This document shows positions 7,439-15,667 of a DNA stretch of 54,624 nucleotides, one piece after another. A program made the translations under genes and the position numbers. Within the stretch, counting starts at the first letter, position 1. Every line of letters begins with the position of its first letter. The notes under the pieces are model-generated. The model was not told the DNA's origin and made no database searches. It worked only from the letters and a program-made list of their open reading frames with translations. The DNA is from Alphaproteobacteria bacterium (GTDB taxonomy: Bacteria; Pseudomonadota; Alphaproteobacteria; Caulobacterales; Caulobacteraceae), in NCBI GenBank assembly GCA_018820205.1, contig JAHJOK010000073.1, forward strand, positions 1 through 54,624. The letters run 5' to 3'.

Positions 7439-8782
7439 ATGCAAGTCGTCCAAACCTCCACCGAAGGCCTCAGCCGCGTCATCACCGTGACCGTGCCGGC
7501 CACCGAACTGAACGCCAAGCTGGACGCCAAACTGGCTGAGATGGCTCCCAAGATGAAGCTCAAGGGCTTCCGTCCCGGCAAGGTGCCCGCCTCGCACGTG
7601 AAGAAGACCTTCGGCCGCGACATGATGGGCGAGATCGTCAACGACGCGATCAACGAGTCGAGCCAGGCGGCCCTGGACGAGATCAAGCTGCGCCCGGCCG
7701 CCCCGGCCGAGATGAAGCTGACATCGGACATGGAAAAGGTCCTGTCCGGTTCTGACGACCTCGCCTACGAAATGGCGCTGGAGATCATGCCGGACTTCAC
7801 CCCCGTGGATCCCAAGACGCTGAAGCTGAACCGTCCGGTCTATGAGGCCGGCGACGAGGACATGGACGAGGCGCTGAAGGAACTGGCCGGTCAGGCCAAG
7901 TCCTACGAGGACAAGAAGGGCAAGACCGTCAAGGCCGCCGACGGCGACCAGCTGACGATCGACTTCCTGGGCAAGCTGGACGGCGAACCCTTCGAAGGCG
8001 GCGCCGCCGAGGACGCCGATCTGGTGATCGGCTCCAACCGCTTCATTCCCGGCTTCGAAGAGCAGTTGAAGGGCGCCAAAGTCGGCGACGAGAAGACCAT
8101 CGAAGTCACCTTCCCGGCTGACTATCAGGCCCCGAACCTGGCCGGCAAACTGGCCACCTTCGACATCAAGGTGAAGGCCATCAAGGCCGAGGCCGAAGCC
8201 AAGGTGGACGATGAGTTCGCAAAGCGCATCGGTCTGGAGTCGCTGGACAAGCTCAAGGAATTGCTGAGCCAGAACCTGAACCAGCAATACGCCGGCGCCG
8301 CCCGTTTCAAGCTGAAGCGCGCGCTGCTGGACGAACTGGACAAGGCCCACTCCTTCGACCTGCCGCCCAAGATGGTCGAAGCCGAGTTCGATGGCATCTG
8401 GAAACAGGTCGAGGCCGACAAGGAAGCCGGGAATCTGCCGCCCGAGGACGCCAAGAAGTCCGACAAGAAGCTGAAAGACGAATACCGCAAGATCGCCGAG
8501 CGCCGCGTGCGCCTGGGTCTGGTCCTGGCCGAGATCGGCCGCACCAACAACGTCGGCGTGACGGATCAGGAACTGAACAACGCCATCATGGCCGAGGCCC
8601 GCAACTATCCGGGCCAGGAGCGTCAGGTGCTGGACTTCTATCGCCAGAACCCCAACGCCGCCGCCCAGATGCGCGCGCCGATCTATGAGGAGAAGGTCTG
8701 CGACCTGATCTTCACCATGGCCGACGTGACCGACACGCCGATCACCAAGGAAGAATTGCTGAAAGACGAAGACGAGGGCTGA
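7439..8782 (+). CDS. tig: Trigger factor (ribosome-associated chaperone)
   Basis: 447 residues, standard length. N-terminal ribosome-binding domain with the signature GFRPGKVPASHVKKTFG (about residues 42-58; GFRxGKxP), a central FKBP-type peptidyl-prolyl isomerase domain (about 160-245, including IGSNRFIPGFEEQL and VTFPADY), and a long C-terminal helical chaperone domain. It binds nascent chains at the ribosome exit tunnel. The ATG at 7439 gives the canonical opening MQVVQTSTEGLSR; longer in-frame starts would add non-homologous residues. Like in other bacteria it lies upstream of clpP and clpX, though here with insertions. Confidence 0.97.
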   Translation: MQVVQTSTEGLSRVITVTVPATELNAKLDAKLAEMAPKMKLKGFRPGKVPASHVKKTFGRDMMGEIVNDAINESSQAALDEIKLRPAAPAEMKLTSDMEKVLSGSDDLAYEMALEIMPDFTPVDPKTLKLNRPVYEAGDEDMDEALKELAGQAKSYEDKKGKTVKAADGDQLTIDFLGKLDGEPFEGGAAEDADLVIGSNRFIPGFEEQLKGAKVGDEKTIEVTFPADYQAPNLAGKLATFDIKVKAIKAEAEAKVDDEFAKRIGLESLDKLKELLSQNLNQQYAGAARFKLKRALLDELDKAHSFDLPPKMVEAEFDGIWKQVEADKEAGNLPPEDAKKSDKKLKDEYRKIAERRVRLGLVLAEIGRTNNVGVTDQELNNAIMAEARNYPGQERQVLDFYRQNPNAAAQMRAPIYEEKVCDLIFTMADVTDTPITKEELLKDEDEG

Positions 8783-8819
8783 TTCAGGCGGTAACGTCGG
8801 TTTCAGGCGGTAGCGTCGG
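8783..8819 (+). repeat. Short tandem repeat after tig
   Basis: Two 18-base units (TTCAGGCGGTARCGTCGG) at 8783-8800 and 8802-8819 with one mismatch. Lies between the tig stop and the next gene; function unknown. Confidence 0.6.
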
Positions 8820-8839
8820 CCCGTTGGGAGTTTGCGTTC

Positions 8840-9736
8840 ATGAGACTGGCCCTCGTCTTCTCGCTCGTCGCGGCCTTGGCGGGACCCGCCCTTGCTCAGG
8901 ACCAGCCTGCTTCCGAGTTGCCTGATATCGTGGTCCGAGGCCCGGCTGGCCGCGAAGATGAAGCGCGGCGCTTCATCGACGCTGTTTCCGTCAAACCGGT
9001 GCTGGCGGTCGGCCTGGCGACCTGGCGCACGCCGTTCTGCCTTCAGGTTCTCAATCTGTCTCCGGCGGTCACAGGCATGCTTTCGTCCCAGATCGAGGCC
9101 CGCGCCGCCAACCTGGGCGTCGAGGTCCAGCCGCCGAGCTGCCGCGCCAACGTCACGGTGGTGGCGACGCCGGACGGCGACGAGACCGCAGCCGCTCTGG
9201 TCGACATCTTCCCGGATTCGTTCGAGGCCTCGAAAGGCCCGACGCAGCTGGATGGTCGCGCCCTTGACCGGTTCCTGACCTCCGACGCCGCAGTCCGCTG
9301 GTGGAACCTGTCGGCGCCGTACGACACCCGAAATCACCGGATCATCGTGCCGTTCGCAAATGTTCCCGCGTCCTGGCGGCGATCGCTGCCGGCCGACTTC
9401 TTCGGCGAACACGAAGTGCGCGCCCTTCTGTCCGCCGTCGTCGTGGTTGACGCTCGCCTGACCGCAGAAGTGCCGGTCGAAGCGCTGGGCGACTATATCG
9501 CCATGGTCGTCCTTGCCGAGGTTGACGCGACGACGAACTATGTCGCCTATCCCAGCATCCTGAACATGTTCACCGCGACGCCCGGCCTGGACGGCCTGAC
9601 GGACTGGGATCTGCGCTATCTGAACGCCCTGTACTCCGCGCCCGTGCGGTCGCGGAACTCGCGCTACCAGCTTAGCGAGATCGCCCGAATGATGGCCGCC
9701 GCCGAGGCGCCCCAGGCCGCGAACCGACCTCGCTGA
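8840..9736 (+). CDS. Secreted protein of unknown function
   Basis: 298 residues beginning with a clear Sec signal peptide (MRLALVFSLVAALAGPALA, cleavage before Q20). The mature part has two cysteines about 33 residues apart (in PFCLQVLNL and PPSCRANV) that could form a disulfide, then alpha/beta text without a recognisable catalytic motif. It is likely periplasmic. It sits between tig and clpP on the same strand, spaced 57 bases from tig and 97 from clpP. No function assigned; I believe similar proteins are restricted to Caulobacterales and relatives, which is recollection not search. Confidence 0.75.
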   Translation: MRLALVFSLVAALAGPALAQDQPASELPDIVVRGPAGREDEARRFIDAVSVKPVLAVGLATWRTPFCLQVLNLSPAVTGMLSSQIEARAANLGVEVQPPSCRANVTVVATPDGDETAAALVDIFPDSFEASKGPTQLDGRALDRFLTSDAAVRWWNLSAPYDTRNHRIIVPFANVPASWRRSLPADFFGEHEVRALLSAVVVVDARLTAEVPVEALGDYIAMVVLAEVDATTNYVAYPSILNMFTATPGLDGLTDWDLRYLNALYSAPVRSRNSRYQLSEIARMMAAAEAPQAANRPR

Positions 9737-9832
9737 CGTCGCCACCTTGCGCTGCCCGCTCCGCGACGCGATATCTGGCGGGAACGGACGCGACCTTTTC
9801 GAGTCGCGCCGAACGGCAATCAGCGAGACCTC

Positions 9833-10474
9833 ATGCGCGATCCCATCGACTATATCTCCAATAACCTCGTCCCGATGGTGGTCGAGCAGTCCAGCAGGGG
9901 CGAGCGGGCCTTCGACATCTTTTCGCGTCTGCTGCGCGAGCGGATCATCTTCCTGACCGGTCCGTTCGAGGACAGCATGGCCAGCCTGATCAGCGCCCAG
10001 CTTCTGTTCCTGGAATCGGAGAACCCGAAGAAGGAAATCAGCATGTATATCAACAGCCCGGGTGGTCAGGTGACCTCCGCGCTCGCGATCTACGACACCA
10101 TGCAGTACATCAAATCGCCGGTTTCGACGGTGGTGATGGGCATGGCGGCCTCGGCCGGCTCCCTGATCCTGACGGCCGGCGAGGCGGGCCAGCGCATCGC
10201 CCTGCCGAACGCGCGGGTCATGGTTCACCAGCCCTCGGGCGGTTTCCGCGGCACGGCCTCGGACATCGAGCGTCACGCCGAGGACATCATCGCCACCAAA
10301 CGCCGGTTGAACGAAATCTATGTCCACCACACCGGGCGGACGTATGAAGAGGTCGAGCGCACCTTGGACCGCGACCACTTCATGACCGCCGAGGAATCCA
10401 AGGCCTGGGGCATCGTCGATCACGTCTACGACAAGCGCACCGAGGCCGAGGCGGACGGCATCAAGACGGTCTGA
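9833..10474 (+). CDS. clpP: ATP-dependent Clp protease proteolytic subunit ClpP
   Basis: 213 residues. The serine protease triad is complete: Ser107 in GMAASAGS, His132 in MVHQPSGG, Asp181 in LDRDHF. The oligomerisation handle and the short N-terminal propeptide-like region are normal. ClpP tetradecamers pair with the ClpX encoded 2.1 kb downstream; in Caulobacter the pair degrades CtrA and other cell-cycle regulators. A strong terminator (10500-10534) separates it from the next gene, so clpP is not co-transcribed with clpX. Confidence 0.98.
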   Translation: MRDPIDYISNNLVPMVVEQSSRGERAFDIFSRLLRERIIFLTGPFEDSMASLISAQLLFLESENPKKEISMYINSPGGQVTSALAIYDTMQYIKSPVSTVVMGMAASAGSLILTAGEAGQRIALPNARVMVHQPSGGFRGTASDIERHAEDIIATKRRLNEIYVHHTGRTYEEVERTLDRDHFMTAEESKAWGIVDHVYDKRTEAEADGIKTV

Positions 10475-10499
10475 TCCGTCCGTTCTGAGATAAGTGAGG

Positions 10500-10534
10500 A
10501 AAAGGCGCGCCCTGTTCGGCGCGCCTTTTCTTTT
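10500..10534 (+). terminator. Rho-independent terminator after clpP
   Basis: Perfect 12-base arms (AAAAGGCGCGCC at 10500-10511; complement at 10518-10529), six-base loop and a trailing TTTTCTTTT. Confidence 0.9.
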
Positions 10535-10551
10535 GTGCTATCCGCCGTCGA

Positions 10552-10872
10552 ATGCAGCACACCCGCGATCTCAAAGGCGTCGTCCAGGTCGATGGCGACG
10601 ACTACGAATGGGAGGTGCGCCGCCAGCCCCAGCGCACCACGGGCAATGAGTGGCAGGGTATCGGCATCGCGCTGCGTCTGAAGGATTTCAAGCGCGAGGC
10701 CATCGTCATGTTTCCGATGGTGATGCGGGCCAACGGAATGCCGAATTTCGAGCGCCAGCGGATCAGTATCGAAGCAGTGAAGACCGCCGTCGGCTCGGCC
10801 ATCGCGGCCGGCTGGGACCCCACCTCTCGCGGCAAGGTCGTGGTGTTCGACGTCGATGCCGAAGGCCGCTGA
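10552..10872 (+). CDS. Conserved-looking hypothetical protein downstream of clpP
   Basis: 106 residues, soluble, no signal peptide. It opens with short beta strands (GVVQVDGDDYEWEVRRQPQ) and ends with GKVVVFDVDAEGR. No catalytic motif or known family is apparent. Good codon use supports a real gene. It begins 18 bases after the clpP terminator and must have a promoter inside or beyond that region. Confidence 0.7.
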   Translation: MQHTRDLKGVVQVDGDDYEWEVRRQPQRTTGNEWQGIGIALRLKDFKREAIVMFPMVMRANGMPNFERQRISIEAVKTAVGSAIAAGWDPTSRGKVVVFDVDAEGR

Positions 10873-10984
10873 GACCCGCCCCGCCATTTGATCGCCCACC
10901 GAATTGTAGCGGCTGACAGCGGATCGAAAGCCTCTATAAGGTCAAGGCAGTAGCGTCGCGGGGGCGACGTGCGGGGGGCGTGAA

Positions 10985-11737
10985 ATGTCGAACAAGATTG
11001 CCGTGACCAGCGGTATCGTGGCCATCGCAACCGGCGTCGTCGGTCTGGTCGGGGCGTCGATGGGCGTGCTCGACAAATTCTCGGGCGACAAGGATGCCGA
11101 TCCGGCGGCCGCCCTGAAGCGCGCACCCGACGTCATCGACGGCTATCTGAGCGGTCCGGCCTTTGTCGAGGCCTGGAGCAAGGGCGTTCTCTGCAGCTCA
11201 TATGACGTCGAAACCGAGTCCTGCGTTTCGACGATGGCAATCGCCCAGCGGTCCGATACGGCCGTGCGCTCCAGCGAGGATCTGAGCTACGCCATCGACG
11301 ACGGTTCCGCGACCGCCGAGGCCGTTATGGCCGGCGTGGACGCCGAGGTCTCCGGCTACGGCCATCTGGAACAGACGGAATACACCATCACCCGCACCGG
11401 AATCTGCGCGACCAACGCCGTTCTGGCCCAAGGCGCGCTGGCGGCGTCGCCCTATGCCATTTCGGCGGACGCATCGGAGTTCTGGGACCTCTCCGACGAG
11501 GCGGCCGACGACTACCGTCAGGCCCTGGCGGCCGAATATTCCGGCGCCGCGGTCGGCGGAGAACAGTGCTGGCGCGCGAAACGGTCGGCCGACGGACGGA
11601 CACTGACCCTGGAGACCTTCCTGGGCGACGTCAGGCAGCCGGATACGGAGGTGGTTTACACGGTTCTGCCTCTGGGGTCCGAGCCTGCGGTGGGGCCGGG
11701 CCCCGTCGAAGAGCCTGCGGAAGACGCCGAAAGCTGA
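10985..11737 (+). CDS. Membrane-anchored or exported protein of unknown function
   Basis: 250 residues. An N-terminal hydrophobic segment (residues 4-28, IAVTSGIVAIATGVVGLVGAS) looks like a signal anchor. The exported part contains five cysteines (including CSSYDVETESC, ICATN and EQCW), suggesting disulfides, and the C-terminus is acidic and Pro-rich. No family recognised. It stands alone, converging on the cicA gene ten bases beyond its stop. Confidence 0.7.
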   Translation: MSNKIAVTSGIVAIATGVVGLVGASMGVLDKFSGDKDADPAAALKRAPDVIDGYLSGPAFVEAWSKGVLCSSYDVETESCVSTMAIAQRSDTAVRSSEDLSYAIDDGSATAEAVMAGVDAEVSGYGHLEQTEYTITRTGICATNAVLAQGALAASPYAISADASEFWDLSDEAADDYRQALAAEYSGAAVGGEQCWRAKRSADGRTLTLETFLGDVRQPDTEVVYTVLPLGSEPAVGPGPVEEPAEDAES

Positions 11738-11747
11738 GCGCCGAAGT

Positions 11748-12395
11748 TCAGGGCCGTTCGCGAAACACTCTGAACCCAGGTTCCTCGGCCATCGCCAGCA
11801 TTTCGGTATCGCCGGACGTATCGCCATAGGCGGCTGCGGGCCGGACGTGATCGCCATAGGCCAGCTTCAGCCGCCGCACCTTTTCTTCGCCCCGGCAGTT
11901 GGGGCTGGAGAAGGCGCCGGTGATCCTGTCGTCGCGATCGAAGGTCAGGTGGGTGCCAAGCAGCGCTTCGGCGCCGAGCCGCCTTGCGAAGGGGGCGACC
12001 GTGATCTCGGGTGAAGCGGTGACGATCACGCGATGCGCGCCGCGGCGACCCCAGTCTTCCCAGACCGCCAGCGCATCCGGCCGCATGAAATCATCCCAGA
12101 CCTGGTCGGCGAACCGGGCGGCATCCGCCTGTAATTCGGCGCGCGACACGCCTTTCAGGAACACCTTTACCGACGCCGCCTTGATCGCCCCCCGGTCGCG
12201 GTCCCGCGCATAGACGGCCGTGGCCGGCGCCATTCGCACCAGTCCCAGCGCCCAGCCGCCCGCCCCGGCCCGCCAGCGCAGGAACTGGGTGAAGCTGTCG
12301 CGGACCGTCAATGTGCCGTCGAAATCAAAGGCCACGATCGGGCCACTGACGGCCATGGGCTGGCGAAAGCCGGTCACAGCGCCCATGTCACCCAT
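11748..12395 (-). CDS. cicA: HAD-superfamily IB phosphatase (CicA-type)
   Basis: 215 residues. HAD motif I is DFDGTLT, motif II is the T in VIVTASPE, and motif III/IV is the final GDTSGDTEML. The spacing and helical cap match the SerB-like HAD-IB group (TIGR01490 type). In Caulobacter crescentus a gene of this kind, cicA, lies between clpP and clpX in the opposite orientation and its overexpression was reported toxic; position and orientation here match. The substrate is unknown. The start is uncertain: ATGs at 12395, 12386 and 12356 all leave motif I intact, none with a strong RBS. Confidence 0.82.
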   Translation of the reverse strand: MGDMGAVTGFRQPMAVSGPIVAFDFDGTLTVRDSFTQFLRWRAGAGGWALGLVRMAPATAVYARDRDRGAIKAASVKVFLKGVSRAELQADAARFADQVWDDFMRPDALAVWEDWGRRGAHRVIVTASPEITVAPFARRLGAEALLGTHLTFDRDDRITGAFSSPNCRGEEKVRRLKLAYGDHVRPAAAYGDTSGDTEMLAMAEEPGFRVFRERP

Positions 12396-12578
12396 TCGCC
12401 GCGTTTCCCATCCACCGTGAATGCACCCGGTCTGTCCGCGATCCCGTCGTTTCGTCGGGGTTGTGGCGAGCGGTCGGATGGTTGATTGTCATTTTTTGAA
12501 TATCTTCGCGTCCATAGTGGTGGAATCAACGCGATGGAAGCGCGTTCGCCTCCCCGAACGTGAGAGTGAGAAGGGTCT

Positions 12579-13844
12579 ATGACCAAAGCAGCCGGCACCG
12601 ACGCCAAGAGCACCCTGTACTGCAGTTTCTGCGGCAAGAGCCAGCATGAGGTGCGCAAGCTCATCGCCGGACCGACGGTGTTCATCTGTGATGAATGCGT
12701 CGAACTGTGCATGGATATTATCCGCGAAGAGCACAAGATCGGCTTCGTGAAGTCCAAGGACGGCGTCCCGACGCCCAAGGAAATCCGCGAAGTCCTGGAC
12801 GACTACGTCATTGGCCAGAACCACGCCAAGAAGGTCCTCTCGGTCGCGGTGCACAACCACTACAAGCGCCTGAACCACGCGACCAAGAACAACGACGTCG
12901 AACTGGCCAAGTCGAACATCATGCTGATCGGGCCCACGGGCTCCGGCAAGACGCTGCTGGCCCAGACGCTGGCGCGCATCATCGACGTGCCCTTCACCAT
13001 GGCCGACGCCACCACCCTGACCGAAGCGGGTTATGTGGGCGAGGACGTCGAGAACATCATCCTGAAACTGCTTCAGGCGTCCGACTACAACGTGGAGCGC
13101 GCCCAGCGCGGCATCGTCTACATCGACGAGATCGACAAGATTTCGCGCAAGTCCGACAACCCCTCGATCACCCGCGACGTCTCGGGCGAGGGCGTGCAGC
13201 AGGCCCTGCTGAAGATCATGGAAGGCACCGTCGCCTCCGTGCCCCCACAGGGCGGCCGCAAGCATCCCCAGCAGGAGTTCCTGCAGGTCGACACCGCCAA
13301 CATCCTGTTCATCGTCGGCGGTGCCTTCGCCGGCCTGGAAAAAGTGATCGCGGCGCGTGGAGCCGGGGCCTCGATCGGCTTCGGAGCCAAGGTCAAGGAG
13401 ATCGACGAACGCCGCACTGGCGACATCCTGAAGGGTGTCGAGCCGGACGACCTGATGCGGTTCGGCCTGATCCCCGAGTTCATCGGCCGTCTGCCCGTTC
13501 TGGCGACGCTGGAAGATCTGGATGAAGCGGCCCTGGTCACCATCCTGACCGAGCCGAAGAACGCCTTGGTCAAACAGTACAAGCGTCTGTTCGAGATGGA
13601 GAATGTCGGCCTGACCTTCACCGACGATGCGCTCAATGCCGTGGCCAAGAAGGCGATCACGCGCAAGACCGGCGCGCGCGGCCTGCGCTCCATTCTGGAA
13701 GGCATCCTGCTGGAGACCATGTTTGAACTGCCGACCTTCGAAGGCGTCGAAGAGGTCGTGGTCAACGCCGAGGTCATCGAGGGCAAGGCCCAGCCCCTGC
13801 TCATCTATGCCGAGAAGAAGAAACAGGCCGACGGCGCCGCCTGA
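12579..13844 (+). CDS. clpX: ATP-dependent Clp protease ATP-binding subunit ClpX
   Basis: 421 residues. N-terminal C4 zinc-binding domain with C15, C18, C37 and C40; AAA+ module with Walker A GPTGSGKT (118-125), pore-loop GYVGED, Walker [10 protein letters not shown], the [19 protein letters not shown] sensor region and a C-terminal helical domain. It unfolds tagged and regulatory proteins and feeds them to ClpP. RBS GTGAGAGTGAGAAGGG precedes the ATG. The preceding 100 bases include an AT-rich stretch around 12485-12520 that probably holds the promoter. In C. crescentus lon follows clpX; here a ClC transporter gene converges instead. Confidence 0.98.
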   Translation: MTKAAGTDAKSTLYCSFCGKSQHEVRKLIAGPTVFICDECVELCMDIIREEHKIGFVKSKDGVPTPKEIREVLDDYVIGQNHAKKVLSVAVHNHYKRLNHATKNNDVELAKSNIMLIGPTGSGKTLLAQTLARIIDVPFTMADATTLTEAGYVGEDVENIILKLLQASDYNVERAQRGIVYIDEIDKISRKSDNPSITRDVSGEGVQQALLKIMEGTVASVPPQGGRKHPQQEFLQVDTANILFIVGGAFAGLEKVIAARGAGASIGFGAKVKEIDERRTGDILKGVEPDDLMRFGLIPEFIGRLPVLATLEDLDEAALVTILTEPKNALVKQYKRLFEMENVGLTFTDDALNAVAKKAITRKTGARGLRSILEGILLETMFELPTFEGVEEVVVNAEVIEGKAQPLLIYAEKKKQADGAA

Positions 13845-13868
13845 GGCGTCGATGTCGTGCTGACCTGA

Positions 13869-15203
13869 TCAGGCCCCGGGCGCCGTGCCCGGGGCCTTTT
13901 CCGTGTCCGTTTCGGCGGTCTTCTCCGGCTCGCCCGCGCGATAGCGGTCGGCCAGGCCATGATAGAGGCGACGGCCGCTGACGGCCTTGGCCGCCACGTC
14001 GGCGATCACGGCGGCGGCGAACAGCGGCAGGATCATGCCGCGGTTGGCCGTCATCTCGGCGATGATGACCACGCCGGTGAGGGGGGCGCGAACGACGCCG
14101 ACGAAATAGGCGATCATCCCGATCAGGACGATCGCGCTGCGGCTTTCCTCGGGAAACAGATTGGCCATCAGGCCGCCCAGGCCTGCCCCGACCGACAGCG
14201 AGGGGGCGAAGACGCCGCCGGGCGCGCCCGACAGGCTGGAGGCCAGGGTGGCGACGAACTTTGCGGGGGCGAACCACAGGGGCTGACGGCCGCCCTCGAC
14301 CAGGGTGCGCGCCGCGTCATAGCCGGTGCCCCAGGTCAGGCCGTGACTGGCCACGCCGATCACGCCGACGATCGCGCCGCACACCAGCGCGGTGATCAGG
14401 GGCCTGCGCCCGATCAGGAAACCCCTGGCCAGGAATTTCAGCGAGATACGAGAGAACAATCCCCCTGCAGCGCCGCCCAGCGCGCCGACCAGCAGGGCGG
14501 CGGGCAGGGCGCGGACGGCGGGCATGGCCTCGGCCACGACGCCGAAATAGATATAGTCTCCGGCCAGGCTCAGCGGGACCAGACCCGCGATCATGACGGC
14601 GGCCATGACCAGAAGCGTCAGCCGCTGCTCATAGGCGGCCGCCAGTTCCTCCAGTGCGAAGGCGACCCCGGCGATCGGGGTGTTGAAGGCGGCGGCCACG
14701 CCGGCGGCTCCGCCCGCGATGATGACGGCCGAGGTGACCGGAATGCGCAGGACCCGGTGGATGGCGGCCATGATGGCGGCCCCGACCTGGACCGTCGGCC
14801 CCTCGCGCCCGACCGATCCCCCGACAAGGAGGGCGATCAGGGTCGCCGCCAGTTTGAAGACGGCGGTGCGCAGCGACGTCAGGCCCCTGCGACTGGCTCC
14901 GGCGGGATCGCGCGCGGCGGCGATGACCTGCGGGATGCCCGATCCCCGCGCTTCCGGGGCCGCGATCCGGGTCAGCCAGGCCAGCGCCAGAAATCCCAGG
15001 GGCGAGACGATCAGCGGCGCATAGGGCCAGGCTCCCGAAAAGCGGTTGAAAGCCAGCTGGGCGTGGTCGGCGGCGAGCGCGAACCCCCAGGCGAACAGGC
15101 CGACCAGCACCGCGCCCAGTCCCGCCGCCATCCGGCTCTTCCACACCGGCCCGATGCGTTCCCGCCAGGCGGCATGGAGAACCTTGCGGGAGGGCATGGG
15201 CAT
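13869..15203 (-). CDS. ClC-family chloride/proton antiporter
   Basis: About 444 residues, ten or more membrane helices. All ClC signatures are present: GSGIPQV (anion-binding loop), GREGPTVQ (gating glutamate), the internal EE pair in FALEELAAAY that matches the proton glutamate of transporter-type ClCs, and GAPGGVFAPSLSVGAGLGG. The conserved proton glutamate argues for an H+/Cl- exchanger rather than a channel. Inner membrane. The start at 15203 (MPMPSRK) follows AAGGA; a longer frame to 15296 adds an unlikely extension. Divergent from feoA and convergent with clpX. Confidence 0.9.
   Translation of the reverse strand: MPMPSRKVLHAAWRERIGPVWKSRMAAGLGAVLVGLFAWGFALAADHAQLAFNRFSGAWPYAPLIVSPLGFLALAWLTRIAAPEARGSGIPQVIAAARDPAGASRRGLTSLRTAVFKLAATLIALLVGGSVGREGPTVQVGAAIMAAIHRVLRIPVTSAVIIAGGAAGVAAAFNTPIAGVAFALEELAAAYEQRLTLLVMAAVMIAGLVPLSLAGDYIYFGVVAEAMPAVRALPAALLVGALGGAAGGLFSRISLKFLARGFLIGRRPLITALVCGAIVGVIGVASHGLTWGTGYDAARTLVEGGRQPLWFAPAKFVATLASSLSGAPGGVFAPSLSVGAGLGGLMANLFPEESRSAIVLIGMIAYFVGVVRAPLTGVVIIAEMTANRGMILPLFAAAVIADVAAKAVSGRRLYHGLADRYRAGEPEKTAETDTEKAPGTAPGA
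13871..13900. terminator. Terminator after clpX
   Basis: Perfect 11-base arms (AGGCCCCGGGC at 13871-13881; complement at 13887-13897), five-base loop and TTTT. The hairpin overlaps the last codons of the converging ClC gene. Confidence 0.85.
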
Positions 15204-15316
15204 TCGGCGAGACGATCCTTGAGGAAGCGAAGCGGGCGTGGCGTCGGGGTAGGCAAACGCTGGCCGGATTGCAAACCTGGCGATTATCCGCCGCACTGGA
15301 CGAACCGCTCTCGCTC

Positions 15317-15333
15317 CTGATAAGCGTTCGCAG
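15317..15333 (+). promoter_or_regulatory. Possible Fur-type box upstream of feoA
   Basis: The segment CTGATAAGCGTTCGCAG, 47 bases before the feoA start, resembles alphaproteobacterial Fur-site text (GATAA...TTCGCA). The match is partial; the call rests mainly on its position before an iron-uptake operon. Confidence 0.3.
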
Positions 15334-15379
15334 GTAACGGGTCGTCGCCGGGGGCGCGCGTCCGCAGAGAACGAGCGTC

Positions 15380-15667
15380 ATGAGCAACGTCATTTCCCTG
15401 AGCGAGGCACGACTGGGCGACCGGGGCGTGATCACGCGGGTCGGGTCCGTCGACGGCGACGAACACGGCGCCGAGCTGGAACGGCGCCTGCTGGAACTGG
15501 GTTTCGTCGAGGGAGCCCGGGTTCAACTGCTGCATCAGGGCGTCTTCGGCCGCGATCCCATGGCCCTGAAGGTCGACGACATGCGCGTGGCCCTGCGCCG
15601 TCACGAGGCGCGCGGTCTGACGCTGGAGCTGTTCGCCCAGGACCTCGAAACACTGGCCGCCGAATAG
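15380..15667 (+). CDS. feoA: Ferrous iron transport protein FeoA
   Basis: 95 residues forming one SH3-like FeoA domain: LSEARLGDRGVITRV at the start, the central ERRLLELGFVEGARVQLL motif and the closing ALKVDDMRVALRRHEA. FeoA is a small cytoplasmic partner of the FeoB permease. Its TAG stop is followed at once by the feoB ATG (15668), so the two are translationally coupled. Confidence 0.93.
   Translation: MSNVISLSEARLGDRGVITRVGSVDGDEHGAELERRLLELGFVEGARVQLLHQGVFGRDPMALKVDDMRVALRRHEARGLTLELFAQDLETLAAE

Noticed and set aside
7379..10423. 1,014-codon open frame on the minus strand across tig and clpP
   Set aside because: It is the antisense shadow of high-GC3 genes; the text is repetitive His/Gln/Arg/Val with no domain, while tig and clpP on the other strand are certain.
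12480..12540. Heat-shock (sigma-32) promoter before clpX
   Set aside because: TTGAAT and CCATAG-like blocks are present but spacing and matches are too loose to call.
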